A DNA stretch of 24,570 bases from Sulfurovum sp. (GCA_015493425.1 WGDG01000016.1:1-24570), one strand, 5' to 3'; positions 7,767 through 16,062 are shown, numbered from the stretch's first letter. Program-made: numbers and translations. The notes: generated from the sequence alone by a model not told the origin.

Positions 7767-9104
7767 ATGAATATCGGACAGAAAGTACTTTTTGAACTCA
7801 AAAAAGAGATTCCTCAGACGGAATATGAACGCTATATTAAAAAACTGGTGTATGATACCCGGCGATCCAAAAGCAATATTGCGGTTTTCAATGCCCCCAA
7901 TATGCTGGTAGCCAAATATATCAAAACCAAGTACAGTGACAAACTTGCCCATCTGTTTGAACTTCAAAACGATGTCAAACCGCAAATAGAGATTACCGTA
8001 GGAAAAGCCAAAAGCAAACAAAGTGCCTCTGCACCCAAAACTGTTGTGGAAAAAAGCCATGGCAAAAGTACCTACCTCAACCCTTCACTGACCTTTGAAA
8101 GCTTTATTGTCGGAGAATCCAACCAGTTCGCCTATACAACAGCCAAAGCCGTTGCTGAAAAGCCCGGACGGCTCTACAACCCTCTTTTTATCTATGGCGG
8201 GGTAGGACTGGGAAAAACCCACCTTCTTCAGGCTATCGGGAATTACCACGTTACCATCGGCAATACCGTTATCTATACCACACTTGAACAGTTCATGAAC
8301 TCCTTTACCTCCCATCTGCGTTCACAGACGATGGATCGTTTTAGAGAAAAATTCAGAGAATGTGACCTGCTGTTGATCGACGATATACAGTTTCTCTCAA
8401 GAAAAGAACAGACACAGGAAGAGTTTTTTCACACCTTTAACGAACTCCACAATGCCAACAAACAGATCGTTATGACTGCTGACAGACCGCCCAACAAGAT
8501 TGCAGGACTGGTAGACAGATTGAGAACCCGTTTTGAGTGGGGCATGATGGCGGACATCCAGCCTCCGGGACTTGAAACCAAAATTGCTATCATCCAGAAA
8601 AAATGTGAACTCGACGGCATCAAACTCTCCAATGAAGTGATCAACTTCATCGCTACACATATGGGAGACAACATCCGGGAGATCGAAGGCACCATCATCC
8701 GCATTAATGCACTCGCATCCATGCTCAATCAGGAGATTACCCTCGATTTCGCACAAAATGCTATTAAAGACCAGCTCAAAGAGAAGAAAGAACATGTCAC
8801 CATCGATGATATTGTCAAAATCGTTTCGCGAGAACTCAACGTCAAACCAAGCGACATCAAATCGAAAAAGCGTACCAGCAATGTTGTCAACGCTCGCCGT
8901 ACAGCCATCTACCTGGCACGGAATCTTACACCCAATTCCATGCCGCAGATCGCACTCTATTTCGGTATGAAAGACCACAGTGCCATCTCCCATGCCATGA
9001 AAAAAATTGACGAAATCATCGAAAACGATGAAAACTTTAAAGTCCTTCTTGAAGAACTGTCCAACAAAATACACACTGATACCGAAAAGACGCCCAAAAA
9101 GTGA
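7767..9104 (+). CDS. dnaA: Chromosomal replication initiator DnaA
   Basis: DnaA-ATP binds boxes at the origin, oligomerises, opens the DNA and recruits the helicase. I chose the ATG at 7767 (MNIGQKVLFEL, 445 aa) because AGGCGG lies about 10 nt upstream. An in-frame TTG at 7743 would add eight residues with no obvious merit. Domain I covers about 1-80, followed by a short Lys/Ser-rich linker. The AAA+ domain has Walker A GGVGLGKTH (about 144-152), Walker B LLLIDDIQF (about 201-209), sensor 1 VMTADRPP and the arginine-finger segment GLVDRLRTRFEWG. The C-terminal domain IV contains the DnaA signature around ALYFGMKDHSAISHA, which contacts the boxes. DnaA-box-like clusters flank the gene on both sides. 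Confidence 0.98.
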   Translation: MNIGQKVLFELKKEIPQTEYERYIKKLVYDTRRSKSNIAVFNAPNMLVAKYIKTKYSDKLAHLFELQNDVKPQIEITVGKAKSKQSASAPKTVVEKSHGKSTYLNPSLTFESFIVGESNQFAYTTAKAVAEKPGRLYNPLFIYGGVGLGKTHLLQAIGNYHVTIGNTVIYTTLEQFMNSFTSHLRSQTMDRFREKFRECDLLLIDDIQFLSRKEQTQEEFFHTFNELHNANKQIVMTADRPPNKIAGLVDRLRTRFEWGMMADIQPPGLETKIAIIQKKCELDGIKLSNEVINFIATHMGDNIREIEGTIIRINALASMLNQEITLDFAQNAIKDQLKEKKEHVTIDDIVKIVSRELNVKPSDIKSKKRTSNVVNARRTAIYLARNLTPNSMPQIALYFGMKDHSAISHAMKKIDEIIENDENFKVLLEELSNKIHTDTEKTPKK

Positions 9105-9286
9105 GAAAAAACCACTAAAAACTTGAATAAAAAAAAGATATAATTATACACAGTGAACAAATGTGAAAAAACAAAAGTGCCAAATAACGCCGAAAGTAAC
9201 GCGGAAAAGGGCTTTTGAAACGTTTTTCACATTTTCATGGCGGGCTACTGCTATCTACTAAAGTTATTAAAAATTAAGGAGAGTCA
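9105..9286. other. Origin, downstream half: dnaA-dnaN gap with three DnaA-box-like sites
   Basis: Three TTCAC-core 9-mers lie in this 182-bp gap: TTGTTCACT (9152-9160, minus), TTTTTCACA (9162-9170, minus) and TTTTTCACA (9223-9231, +). AT-rich DNA lies on both sides (9105-9150 and 9256-9276), with a GC-richer island at 9185-9215 that includes the short palindrome AAAAG-GG-CTTTT (9205-9216). In Helicobacter pylori, the best-studied two-part origin, the unwinding region is in the half downstream of dnaA. Whether the same holds here cannot be read from sequence. The sites also lie in the dnaN leader and could let DnaA modulate clamp expression. Confidence 0.75.
9139..9144 (+). promoter_or_regulatory. 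Candidate -10 of a dnaN promoter
   Basis: TATAAT lies 142 bp before the dnaN start, just upstream of the three DnaA-box-like sites. The nearest TTGAAT (9123-9128) is only 10 nt away, too close for a -35, and there is no extended TG. The region is A/T-rich, so a chance match is possible. If used, the leader would carry all three sites. Confidence 0.4.
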
Positions 9287-10354
9287 ATGAAGATCAAAGC
9301 ACCCAAACAGATCATCGAATCGATACTTATCAACCTACAGCCTTTTCTTGAAAAAAAAGACGCCAGCCAAATTACCTCCCATGTACTCTTCAAGACAGAA
9401 GGGGAAAAATGTGTTGTAAAAGCAACAGACGGAGAGATAGGACTTCGTATCATTACAGATCACATTCTTATAGAAGCAGAAGGTATCTTTACTGCAAACG
9501 GGAAAAAACTGCTTGATATCATCAGAATTCTAAAAGAGGGTGACATTACTCTTGAGCTCCTTGACGATACCCTCATTATCAAACAGGGACATTCCAAATT
9601 CAAACTGCCGACATTCAACCCCGAAGGATATCCCGCTTTCCCTTCTGCAGAGGAAAAGCCGAAAATTTCACTTGACTCTCTCAGCCTAATCCAAAATTTG
9701 AAAAAAATCTCTCCGGCCATTGATACCAACAATCCCAAATTTGAACTCAATGGTGCATTGATCAATATTAAAAACGATGCAACCGATCTGGTAGGTACCG
9801 ACACCAGAAGGCTTGCTATCGCTACCATCCCAAGTATCAGTGAAGAGACACTTTCACTGATCGTACCTAAAAAAGCGATCCTTGAAATCCAAAAACTTTT
9901 TCTTGACCAGATCGATATTTTTTATGACGAAACCAATCTCATTATTGCCAATGAAAACTATTACTTCTATACCCGTCTGATCAACGGAAAATATCCTGAT
10001 TATCAGCGTATTGTTCCTTCAAGTGTCAAACACAGTATTAAACTGCCAAAAAAAGAAATGGTTGACGCAATTAAAATGATTACAACCATCTCTCAGGATA
10101 TTAAAATGACACTTCTCAGTGATGTCATTCTTTTCAATTCGTTAAGTGCCGATAACGTAGAAGCAAAAACAGAGATTGAACTTGCAACAGGACTTCAGGA
10201 AAAATTCGAAATCTCTTTTAACAGCCGATACATTCTTGATTTTATTTCTCAGGTAGACGGAGGAGAGTTCTTTATGGAATTTAATGAATCAAGCACCCCT
10301 TTCATTGTCAAAGAGGGCAATTTCATCACTATCATCATGCCGATTGTAGGATAA
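9287..10354 (+). CDS. dnaN: DNA polymerase III beta subunit (sliding clamp)
   Basis: The beta clamp is a ring-shaped dimer that holds DNA polymerase III and many repair proteins on DNA. The 355-aa protein has the expected length and three similar domains. Recognisable family segments are VKATDGEIGLRI in domain 1, LVGTDTRRLAIATIPS in domain 2, INGKYPDYQRIVPS in domain 3, and the C-terminal end IVKEGNFITIIMPIVG, close to the usual family ending at the hydrophobic peptide-binding pocket. A strong AAGGAG site precedes the ATG by 5 nt. It is the first of a dnaN-pyrG-recJ string on the plus strand and follows dnaA across the second box cluster. gyrB, often the next gene after dnaN in bacteria, is not here. 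Confidence 0.97.
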   Translation: MKIKAPKQIIESILINLQPFLEKKDASQITSHVLFKTEGEKCVVKATDGEIGLRIITDHILIEAEGIFTANGKKLLDIIRILKEGDITLELLDDTLIIKQGHSKFKLPTFNPEGYPAFPSAEEKPKISLDSLSLIQNLKKISPAIDTNNPKFELNGALINIKNDATDLVGTDTRRLAIATIPSISEETLSLIVPKKAILEIQKLFLDQIDIFYDETNLIIANENYYFYTRLINGKYPDYQRIVPSSVKHSIKLPKKEMVDAIKMITTISQDIKMTLLSDVILFNSLSADNVEAKTEIELATGLQEKFEISFNSRYILDFISQVDGGEFFMEFNESSTPFIVKEGNFITIIMPIVG

Positions 10355-10361
10355 GGAAATT

Positions 10362-12008
10362 ATGAATATGAATGAAAATTCAACCAAATATATTTTTGTA
10401 ACAGGTGGCGTACTCAGTTCTCTTGGAAAAGGTATTACGGCTGCAAGTATCGGAACACTGCTCAAACATACCGGTGAAAGGGTCGGTGTACTCAAACTTG
10501 ATCCTTATATCAACGTTGATCCCGGAACCATGTCTCCTCTTGAGCATGGAGAAGTTTTTGTTACCAAAGACGGTGCCGAAACAGACCTTGACCTGGGGCA
10601 TTACGAACGGTTCCTCGATACTTCATTGACACAAAACAACAACTTTACGACAGGTCAGGTGTATAAAACGGTTATTGAAAATGAGCGTAAAGGGAAATAT
10701 TTGGGAAAAACCATTCAGGTGGTTCCCCATATTGTAAACGAGATTAAAGAACGGGTATTCCGTGCGGGTGAAGGAAAAGATATTCTCATTGTAGAACTTG
10801 GCGGAACAACCGGTGATATTGAAGGACTTCCTTTCCTTGAAACCATTCGTCAGATCAAGCACGAACTGGGGAAAAACAATGTCATGAATATTCATGTTAC
10901 ACTGCTGCCGTATATCAAAGCAGCCGGTGAACTGAAAACCAAACCGACACAGCATTCTGTACAGGAACTTCGTCGTATCGGTATTGCCCCGCATATGCTG
11001 GTACTGCGGGCAGAAGTACCTGTAAGCAGTGATATTAAGCGTAAAATCGCTTACAGCTGCGATGTGGAGGAGGACTCTGTTATTGTTGCAGAAGATGCTG
11101 CTACGATCTATCAGGTACCGCTGAATTTCCTCAGACAGGATATTTTAACCCCTATCTGCAAACAGTTGGAATTGAGTGAGTGCAAACCGCAAATGGACGA
11201 GTGGACCGATCTGGTACACAAGATCATTATGCCACAGGGGGAAGTGAAAATTGCCTTTGTCGGAAAATATCTGGATCTTAAAGAGTCTTATAAATCATTG
11301 ACTGAAGCACTTATTCATGCAGGTGCACATCTTGACAGCCGTGTGAACATCAAATGGGTCGATTCGGAGAAGGTCGAAGAGGATGGCGCGGCAAAATACC
11401 TCTCCAATGTCGACGGTGTACTGGTTGCCGGAGGTTTTGGCGAACGCGGGGTAGAAGGGAAAATCCTCTCCATTCAGTATGCAAGAGAGAATAAAATACC
11501 GTTCCTTGGCATTTGTCTGGGGATGCAGCTGAGTATGGTAGAATTTGCCAGAAACGTGCTGGGGTATGAAGATGCCAACTCTGTAGAATTTGACGAACAT
11601 ACAAAACACCCTATCATCTATCTGATCGATGAATTTATCGATGCCAGCGGTTCCAAACAGGTACGTACCACTACTTCTCCTATGGGGGGAACACTTAGAC
11701 TCGGGGAATACGAGTGTGAAACCAAAGAGGGAAGCAGACTCAGAGAAGCGTATGACGCACCGGTCATTTATGAGCGTCACAGACACCGCTATGAAGCCAA
11801 CCCGAAATACCGGGAAGCTTTTGAAGAAAAAGGGATGGAAATTACCGGTGAATCACACGGTCTCATCGAAGCAGTAGAGGTCAAAGACCATCCATGGTTT
11901 CTCGGTGTACAGTTCCACCCTGAATTCACTTCACGTCTGCAGCATGCCAACCCGGCCATTTTGGCATTTGTAAAAGCAGCCATGGCAGCATCCCAAAAAG
12001 ATGCCTGA
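10362..12008 (+). CDS. pyrG: CTP synthase
   Basis: CTP synthase converts UTP to CTP using ATP and glutamine, the last step of pyrimidine nucleotide synthesis. The N-terminal synthetase domain begins with FVTGGVLSSLGKGI (residues 12-25), which includes the P-loop. The C-terminal glutamine amidotransferase domain has the nucleophile Cys385 in GICLGMQL and the His519/Glu521 pair in FHPEF. At 548 aa it is full length. TAAGGA lies 4 nt before the ATG at 10362 and 10 nt before a second in-frame ATG at 10368, so the start is uncertain by two codons. Seven bases separate it from dnaN, and its last 8 nt overlap recJ, pointing to a single operon. Confidence 0.98.
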   Translation: MNMNENSTKYIFVTGGVLSSLGKGITAASIGTLLKHTGERVGVLKLDPYINVDPGTMSPLEHGEVFVTKDGAETDLDLGHYERFLDTSLTQNNNFTTGQVYKTVIENERKGKYLGKTIQVVPHIVNEIKERVFRAGEGKDILIVELGGTTGDIEGLPFLETIRQIKHELGKNNVMNIHVTLLPYIKAAGELKTKPTQHSVQELRRIGIAPHMLVLRAEVPVSSDIKRKIAYSCDVEEDSVIVAEDAATIYQVPLNFLRQDILTPICKQLELSECKPQMDEWTDLVHKIIMPQGEVKIAFVGKYLDLKESYKSLTEALIHAGAHLDSRVNIKWVDSEKVEEDGAAKYLSNVDGVLVAGGFGERGVEGKILSIQYARENKIPFLGICLGMQLSMVEFARNVLGYEDANSVEFDEHTKHPIIYLIDEFIDASGSKQVRTTTSPMGGTLRLGEYECETKEGSRLREAYDAPVIYERHRHRYEANPKYREAFEEKGMEITGESHGLIEAVEVKDHPWFLGVQFHPEFTSRLQHANPAILAFVKAAMAASQKDA

Positions 12009-13581
12009 ACCCCTTACCCTCAACAAACTCTTCTCTCTGCTTCAAGCACGCTTTGAGGAGGGATTTCTTACCCTTAACGATCTTCCCAAACCGCATACTT
12101 TCAAAGATATGGAAAAAGCGACAAAACGTATTGTCGAAGCGATCCGAAACAAAGAAAAAATTACCATTATTGGTGACTATGATGTAGACGGTGTTACCTC
12201 TACGACATTGATGCGTCTTTTTTTTGAAGAGATCGATTATCCTGTGACATGGATTATTCCCAACCGTTTTACAGACGGCTATGGACTCTCGGCAAATATC
12301 ATTCCGCGTATTGAGGGCACGGATCTTGCCATTACAGTCGATAACGGCATTTCTGCGGTATATGCTGCAAAGCTGTGCAAAGAGAAGGGTATTGACCTGA
12401 TCATTACCGACCATCACCTGCTTCCGCCTGAACTGCCGGAGGCCTATGCCATCATTGACCAAAAACAGCCTGAATGTACTTTTCCCTACGATGAAGTATG
12501 TGGTGCGCAGATAGCGTGGTATTTGATCGCTTCTTTGAAAAATGCACTTGATGTGCCGATCGATATGAAATTCTATATGGAGCTGGCGGCTATTGCCATC
12601 ATCGCCGATATGATGCCGCTTAAACATATCAACCGGACAATGGTCATCGCTGGATTGCAGAGACTGTCGAAGAGTCAGCGTCCTGCCATCAGAGCCTATC
12701 GGGAGCATGCACAGAAAGAGGCCTTAAATGCAGAAGATATAGGCTTTTTCCTCGGCCCGCTGCTCAACAGTGCGGGACGTATGGAAGATGCCTCCTATGC
12801 TGTAGAGTTTCTTACCGCTTCGAATGTTTATGATGCCAGGGTACGGCTGCAGCGGCTCATTGACTTTAACGAAGCGCGAAAAGAGACAGAATCGGAAATT
12901 ACCAAAGCGGCTCTTCTTGCCGCTGACAAAGATGCTTCCGTGATTGTGGTTGCGGGGGAAGCGTGGCATGAAGGGGTTGTGGGTATTGTTGCCGCAAGGG
13001 TGGCCAGAGCATTGAAGAAGCCGTGTATTGTATTGAATAAAAGCGAAGAAGGTGTTCTGAAAGGGAGTGGCAGAAGCTTTGGAAGCTGTGACCTCTTTGC
13101 ACTGGTAGACAAGACACGGCCTCTGCTTTCAAAGTTTGGCGGCCATGCTGCAGCAGTGGGCTTAAGTTTAGAAGAGGAAAATCTGCAGAGCTTTATTGAT
13201 GCACTGCAGGAACACTACAGTAAAGCAGATGAACAGAGTGTTGAAGACCCCGATATTGTCGGCATACTGCATTTTAAGGATATTACCTTCAATCTTACGG
13301 CATTGCTGAAAAAGTTTGAACCCTATGGGCAGGGGAATCCCACACCGAAATTTCTGACACGGAATGTGCAGATTCTGCAGGCGAACAAAATGGGGAAAGA
13401 GGGCAACCACCTGCGCTTTTTGTTTGAACAGGACGGCATTACCCACCAGGGAGTGCAATTCAAGACAGAAGCAGTATATGAGCCTGGTATGAGAACCGAT
13501 ATTGTCTACACGGTCAGTGAAAACCATTTTCGGGGCAATACCACACTGCAGTTGATGGTTGAAGAGATAAGAGAGGTTTAA
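12001..13581 (+). CDS. recJ: Single-stranded-DNA 5'-3' exonuclease RecJ
   Basis: RecJ degrades single-stranded DNA from the 5' end during RecFOR recombination, mismatch repair and restart of stalled forks. The DHH-family metal motifs are present: GDYDVDGVTS (Asp59, 61 and 63), VDNGIS (Asp114) and the DHH triad at 137-139 in ITDHHLLPPE. A DHHA1 domain with GSGRSFG and KFGGHAAAVG follows, then a C-terminal OB-type region. At 526 aa it is a little shorter than the 577-aa E. coli protein. Its ATG at 12001 overlaps the pyrG coding end by 8 nt, so translation is probably coupled. The pyrG-recJ pair also occurs together in Campylobacter jejuni and H. pylori as I recall. It converges on the FAD-protein gene with 2 bp between stops. 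Confidence 0.96.
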   Translation: MPEPLTLNKLFSLLQARFEEGFLTLNDLPKPHTFKDMEKATKRIVEAIRNKEKITIIGDYDVDGVTSTTLMRLFFEEIDYPVTWIIPNRFTDGYGLSANIIPRIEGTDLAITVDNGISAVYAAKLCKEKGIDLIITDHHLLPPELPEAYAIIDQKQPECTFPYDEVCGAQIAWYLIASLKNALDVPIDMKFYMELAAIAIIADMMPLKHINRTMVIAGLQRLSKSQRPAIRAYREHAQKEALNAEDIGFFLGPLLNSAGRMEDASYAVEFLTASNVYDARVRLQRLIDFNEARKETESEITKAALLAADKDASVIVVAGEAWHEGVVGIVAARVARALKKPCIVLNKSEEGVLKGSGRSFGSCDLFALVDKTRPLLSKFGGHAAAVGLSLEEENLQSFIDALQEHYSKADEQSVEDPDIVGILHFKDITFNLTALLKKFEPYGQGNPTPKFLTRNVQILQANKMGKEGNHLRFLFEQDGITHQGVQFKTEAVYEPGMRTDIVYTVSENHFRGNTTLQLMVEEIREV

Positions 13582-13583
13582 TT

Positions 13584-14819
13584 TTAGATTTGGGAGGATA
13601 TATGTGAAGCTGCCCTCATAGCGCTTACCCATGCAAAATGAAAATTGAACCCGCCTCTGTCTCCGTCTACATCGAGGATCTCTCCGGCGAAATAGAGATT
13701 TTTCACTACCTTAGACATCATCGTTTCAGGGGCTACTTCGGAAGTATCAACCCCGCCGGTTGCCACTTCGGCATGTTCGAAACCTTTGGTATCCGAAATA
13801 CTCATTTTCAGATGCTTTAAGGCATAGACAAGCTTTCCTATCTCTTTTCTGTTCAGTTCACTTTCCGTTTTGGCTTTGACTTTTGAGACTTCGACAATAT
13901 GTGGTACCAGTTTTTTGTGCAGGACACCCTGCAGCCAGAGAGAAAGGGGCTTTTGGCTTTTGGCATCGACCCTGCCAAGCAGCAGGTTGGTCAGCTGCTC
14001 TTTGGTAAAGCGGGGCATCAGATCGAGCGAGAGTTCACAGTAGTCAAACTGTGCCAGATGCAGGCTTACTTCCCGGCTGAGGTCGAGTATGGCAAGCCCG
14101 CTGATGCCGTAGGGGGTAAAGAGCAGGTCGCCTTCTCTCTGTGTCACCTGCATTCCGTTTGCAAAGAGTGTAGCGGTGCCGGGCAGTTTGACACCCGCAC
14201 ACTGCTTTAGCCAGGGCTCTTCACTGACAAGCTGTACGAGTGACGGATATCTTGGCACGAGGGTATGCCCCATGCGGGTAGCAAAGGCGTATCCTGCACT
14301 CGAGCCGCCGAGTTTGGGTGCGGCTACTGAGCCTGAGGCAAGCACCAGCCTGTGGGTTGTGTAAATTCCCTGAGAAGTCTCCAGCGTAAAGTGGTTGTCA
14401 ATGCTGTCAACACGTTTGACAACACAGTTGCAGGCAATCTTTACACCTGCCTCCTGCGCAGCAAATTCAAGCAGCTCGACGACACTGGCAGCCTGCATAG
14501 ACATGGGAAAGAGTTTGCCCTCTTTACCCTCTATAAGTTCGAGACCGACGGAGTGAAAAAAATCTTCTATGACCTTGGCATCGTATTCTTGGAGAACCTG
14601 TTCGACAAAATCTGGGTTTTGGGAGTGGAAACGCTGTGTAGAGATGTGTGTGTTTCCGATGTTGCACTTACCGTTTCCAGAAACAAAGATTTTTTTGCCC
14701 ACACGGTCGTTTTGTTCAAGGAGTATGACATTAAGACCGTTTCTGGCACAAAGCACGGCGGCTGCCAACCCTGCTGCCCCACCGCCGACAATGATCAGTT
14801 CATTTTTTCCTTGCTGCAT
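13584..14819 (-). CDS. FAD-dependent oxidoreductase, HI0933/YhiN (BaiN-like) family
   Basis: This is a flavoprotein of the HI0933 family, members of which are annotated as BaiN-like or aminoacetone-oxidase-family FAD enzymes; the true substrate is generally unknown. The N-terminal Rossmann dinucleotide motif is VGGGAAGLAAA (residues 11-21), followed by the family-specific segment GKKIFVSGNGKCNIGN. The C-terminal FAD-contact motif is NLYFAGEILDVDGDRGGFNF. At 411 aa the protein is full length. Its ATG shares one base with the stop codon of the 70-aa lipoprotein gene upstream (TAATG), so the two are translationally coupled. It has no signal peptide and should be cytoplasmic. Only 2 bp separate its stop from that of recJ, leaving no room for separate terminators. 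Confidence 0.9.
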   Translation of the reverse strand: MQQGKNELIIVGGGAAGLAAAVLCARNGLNVILLEQNDRVGKKIFVSGNGKCNIGNTHISTQRFHSQNPDFVEQVLQEYDAKVIEDFFHSVGLELIEGKEGKLFPMSMQAASVVELLEFAAQEAGVKIACNCVVKRVDSIDNHFTLETSQGIYTTHRLVLASGSVAAPKLGGSSAGYAFATRMGHTLVPRYPSLVQLVSEEPWLKQCAGVKLPGTATLFANGMQVTQREGDLLFTPYGISGLAILDLSREVSLHLAQFDYCELSLDLMPRFTKEQLTNLLLGRVDAKSQKPLSLWLQGVLHKKLVPHIVEVSKVKAKTESELNRKEIGKLVYALKHLKMSISDTKGFEHAEVATGGVDTSEVAPETMMSKVVKNLYFAGEILDVDGDRGGFNFHFAWVSAMRAASHISSQI

Positions 14820-15031
14820 TAAAATTTCTTTTCCAACACCAATGAGCGCTGTTTGAAGTGAATGTCTGAAAAAGGAAGTCCTTCGATAGGAAGTGAAAAA
14901 TGTGTAGAAGTAGCATTGAGTTCTTCGGAAACCTGACTTATGGGGTAGAGCACCTTATCGGCTTCATGACAGCCTGATATGAAAATAAGTATACATACAA
15001 GTGCCATTCCTGACCAGTGTTTATTCATCAT
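14819..15031 (-). CDS. Small lipoprotein of unknown function (70 aa)
   Basis: I do not recognise this protein. The N-terminus (MMNKHW, then a hydrophobic stretch ALVCILIFISGC) is a lipoprotein signal peptide with the lipobox ISGC; the Cys is near residue 21, leaving a mature protein of about 50 aa. The rest has no motif I know. An AGAAGG site at 15035-15040 precedes the double ATG, and an extended -10 lies just upstream, so it is likely expressed. Its TAA shares a base with the ATG of the FAD-protein gene. Pairing an exported peptide with a cytoplasmic flavoprotein has no obvious functional logic; the small gene may mainly drive coupled translation. The start could be the second ATG at 15028. 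Confidence 0.65.
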   Translation of the reverse strand: MMNKHWSGMALVCILIFISGCHEADKVLYPISQVSEELNATSTHFSLPIEGLPFSDIHFKQRSLVLEKKF

Positions 15032-15055
15032 ATGCCTTCTGTTGTTCTTGATGAG

Positions 15056-15064
15056 ATTATAACA
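15056..15064 (-). promoter_or_regulatory. Extended -10 promoter for the 70-aa lipoprotein and FAD-protein genes
   Basis: The minus strand reads TGTTATAAT from 15064 to 15056, a perfect extended -10 element. It lies 25 bp before the lipoprotein start codon, in the 62-bp gap after the 168-aa gene. This suggests the lipoprotein/FAD pair is a transcription unit separate from the 150/168-aa pair. Confidence 0.65.
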
Positions 15065-15093
15065 TACTCAGGAATGTACCCTCTTTTTATTTT

Positions 15094-15600
15094 TTATTGT
15101 CGGGTATCTCTTTCAAGCTGTTCCAAATCCCAGAGGAAAAGGCCTTTTGGTCTCTTTTTGAAATAAACCACTTTGACAGCAGCACGGCTGTGATTTTCAA
15201 TGCCGCCTTTGTCTGTAATGCTTGGACGGTAGTGCTTTGTCCCATACAGTTTCATATAGCTTTCAAGTGCTTTCCAGCTGTTTATAGGGTAGCCGGAGAG
15301 ATTGTTGAAACGGTCGTTGACAACAGCCATATATTTGTAGTTTTTGGAGCGTCCGAATTTTGCAATACTGTAGAAAACCGGCTTCATGGCATTTTTTAAA
15401 GTTTCGGAGGGTTTACCTTCACCGAAAATAGCATTTGCACCTCTGATTTTCAGTGATCCGTGAAATGTATAGATATGATTGCTGCTTTCCGTGACATTTT
15501 CAACACCCGGAAGGTTTTCTGTTTCGATCTGTTTTGAAGGTTCTGCACAGCCGCTTAGGAAAAAGAGGGCAGTGATGACCAAGAGAATATGTTTCATCAT
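15094..15600 (-). CDS. Predicted lipoprotein of unknown function (168 aa)
   Basis: I do not recognise the family. The N-terminus MMKHILLVITALFFLSGC is a lipoprotein signal with lipobox LSGC (Cys at 18), so the mature protein should be lipid-anchored facing the periplasm or in the outer membrane. The mature part is mixed alpha/beta and basic, with aromatic-rich stretches such as NYKYMAVVNDRFNNLSG and AAVKVVYFKKRPKG. There is no second Cys, repeat or obvious catalytic motif. AGGAGA lies about 5 nt before the ATG. Nine bases separate it from the upstream 150-aa exported protein, so they very likely share a transcript and may act together at the cell envelope. Confidence 0.72.
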   Translation of the reverse strand: MMKHILLVITALFFLSGCAEPSKQIETENLPGVENVTESSNHIYTFHGSLKIRGANAIFGEGKPSETLKNAMKPVFYSIAKFGRSKNYKYMAVVNDRFNNLSGYPINSWKALESYMKLYGTKHYRPSITDKGGIENHSRAAVKVVYFKKRPKGLFLWDLEQLERDTRQ

Positions 15601-15609
15601 ATTTTTCTC

Positions 15610-16062
15610 CTATTTGTTTTGTAAAATTGTGTGAATTTGTGTTTCGGACAAGGAGGGATGTTTGTCACCTATGAAGAGAATGGATTCCAACTCTCCCTTG
15701 CCGTCAGTACGTACCAGCATATATTCCTGATCAGCATACATACTCATAACATACGGATCGAGCAGTCCGACTACAATACCGATGGCAGCCCCTGCTCCGG
15801 CATACTTCAGCCCCTCTCCATAGAATCCTCTTGCAAGTGCCTGTGCACCTTTTGACATACCGTCAACGGCACCAAGTGTTCCGTGTGCAGCAACATTTTT
15901 TGAAATTTCGGTGACATAATTGCTGTAGTCCGATACGGTACCAAAAAAGATCTCTTTTCCTCCCTGCATCGACGGTGTTGTTCTGGTAACGATGGTTGTG
16001 TAGTCTGCCATAAGACTTGTCACTGTCATAAGACCGATAGCAAAAACGTGAATGAGTTTCAT
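15610..16062 (-). CDS. Exported protein of unknown function with a glycine-rich hydrophobic segment (150 aa)
   Basis: I do not recognise the family. A Sec-type signal peptide covers about residues 1-19 (hydrophobic core, likely cut after SLMA). In the middle is a small-residue-rich hydrophobic segment, KYAGAGAAIGIVVGLL, resembling the glycine-zipper membrane segments of small outer-membrane proteins such as the SlyB type. The soluble tail contains EYMLVRTDGKGELESILFIG. An AAAAGGATAG site lies 5-15 nt upstream of the ATG. It is the first gene of a pair with the 168-aa lipoprotein and is divergent from a Crp/Fnr-type regulator about 180 bp away, which makes that regulator a natural candidate controller. 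Confidence 0.7.
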   Translation of the reverse strand: MKLIHVFAIGLMTVTSLMADYTTIVTRTTPSMQGGKEIFFGTVSDYSNYVTEISKNVAAHGTLGAVDGMSKGAQALARGFYGEGLKYAGAGAAIGIVVGLLDPYVMSMYADQEYMLVRTDGKGELESILFIGDKHPSLSETQIHTILQNK

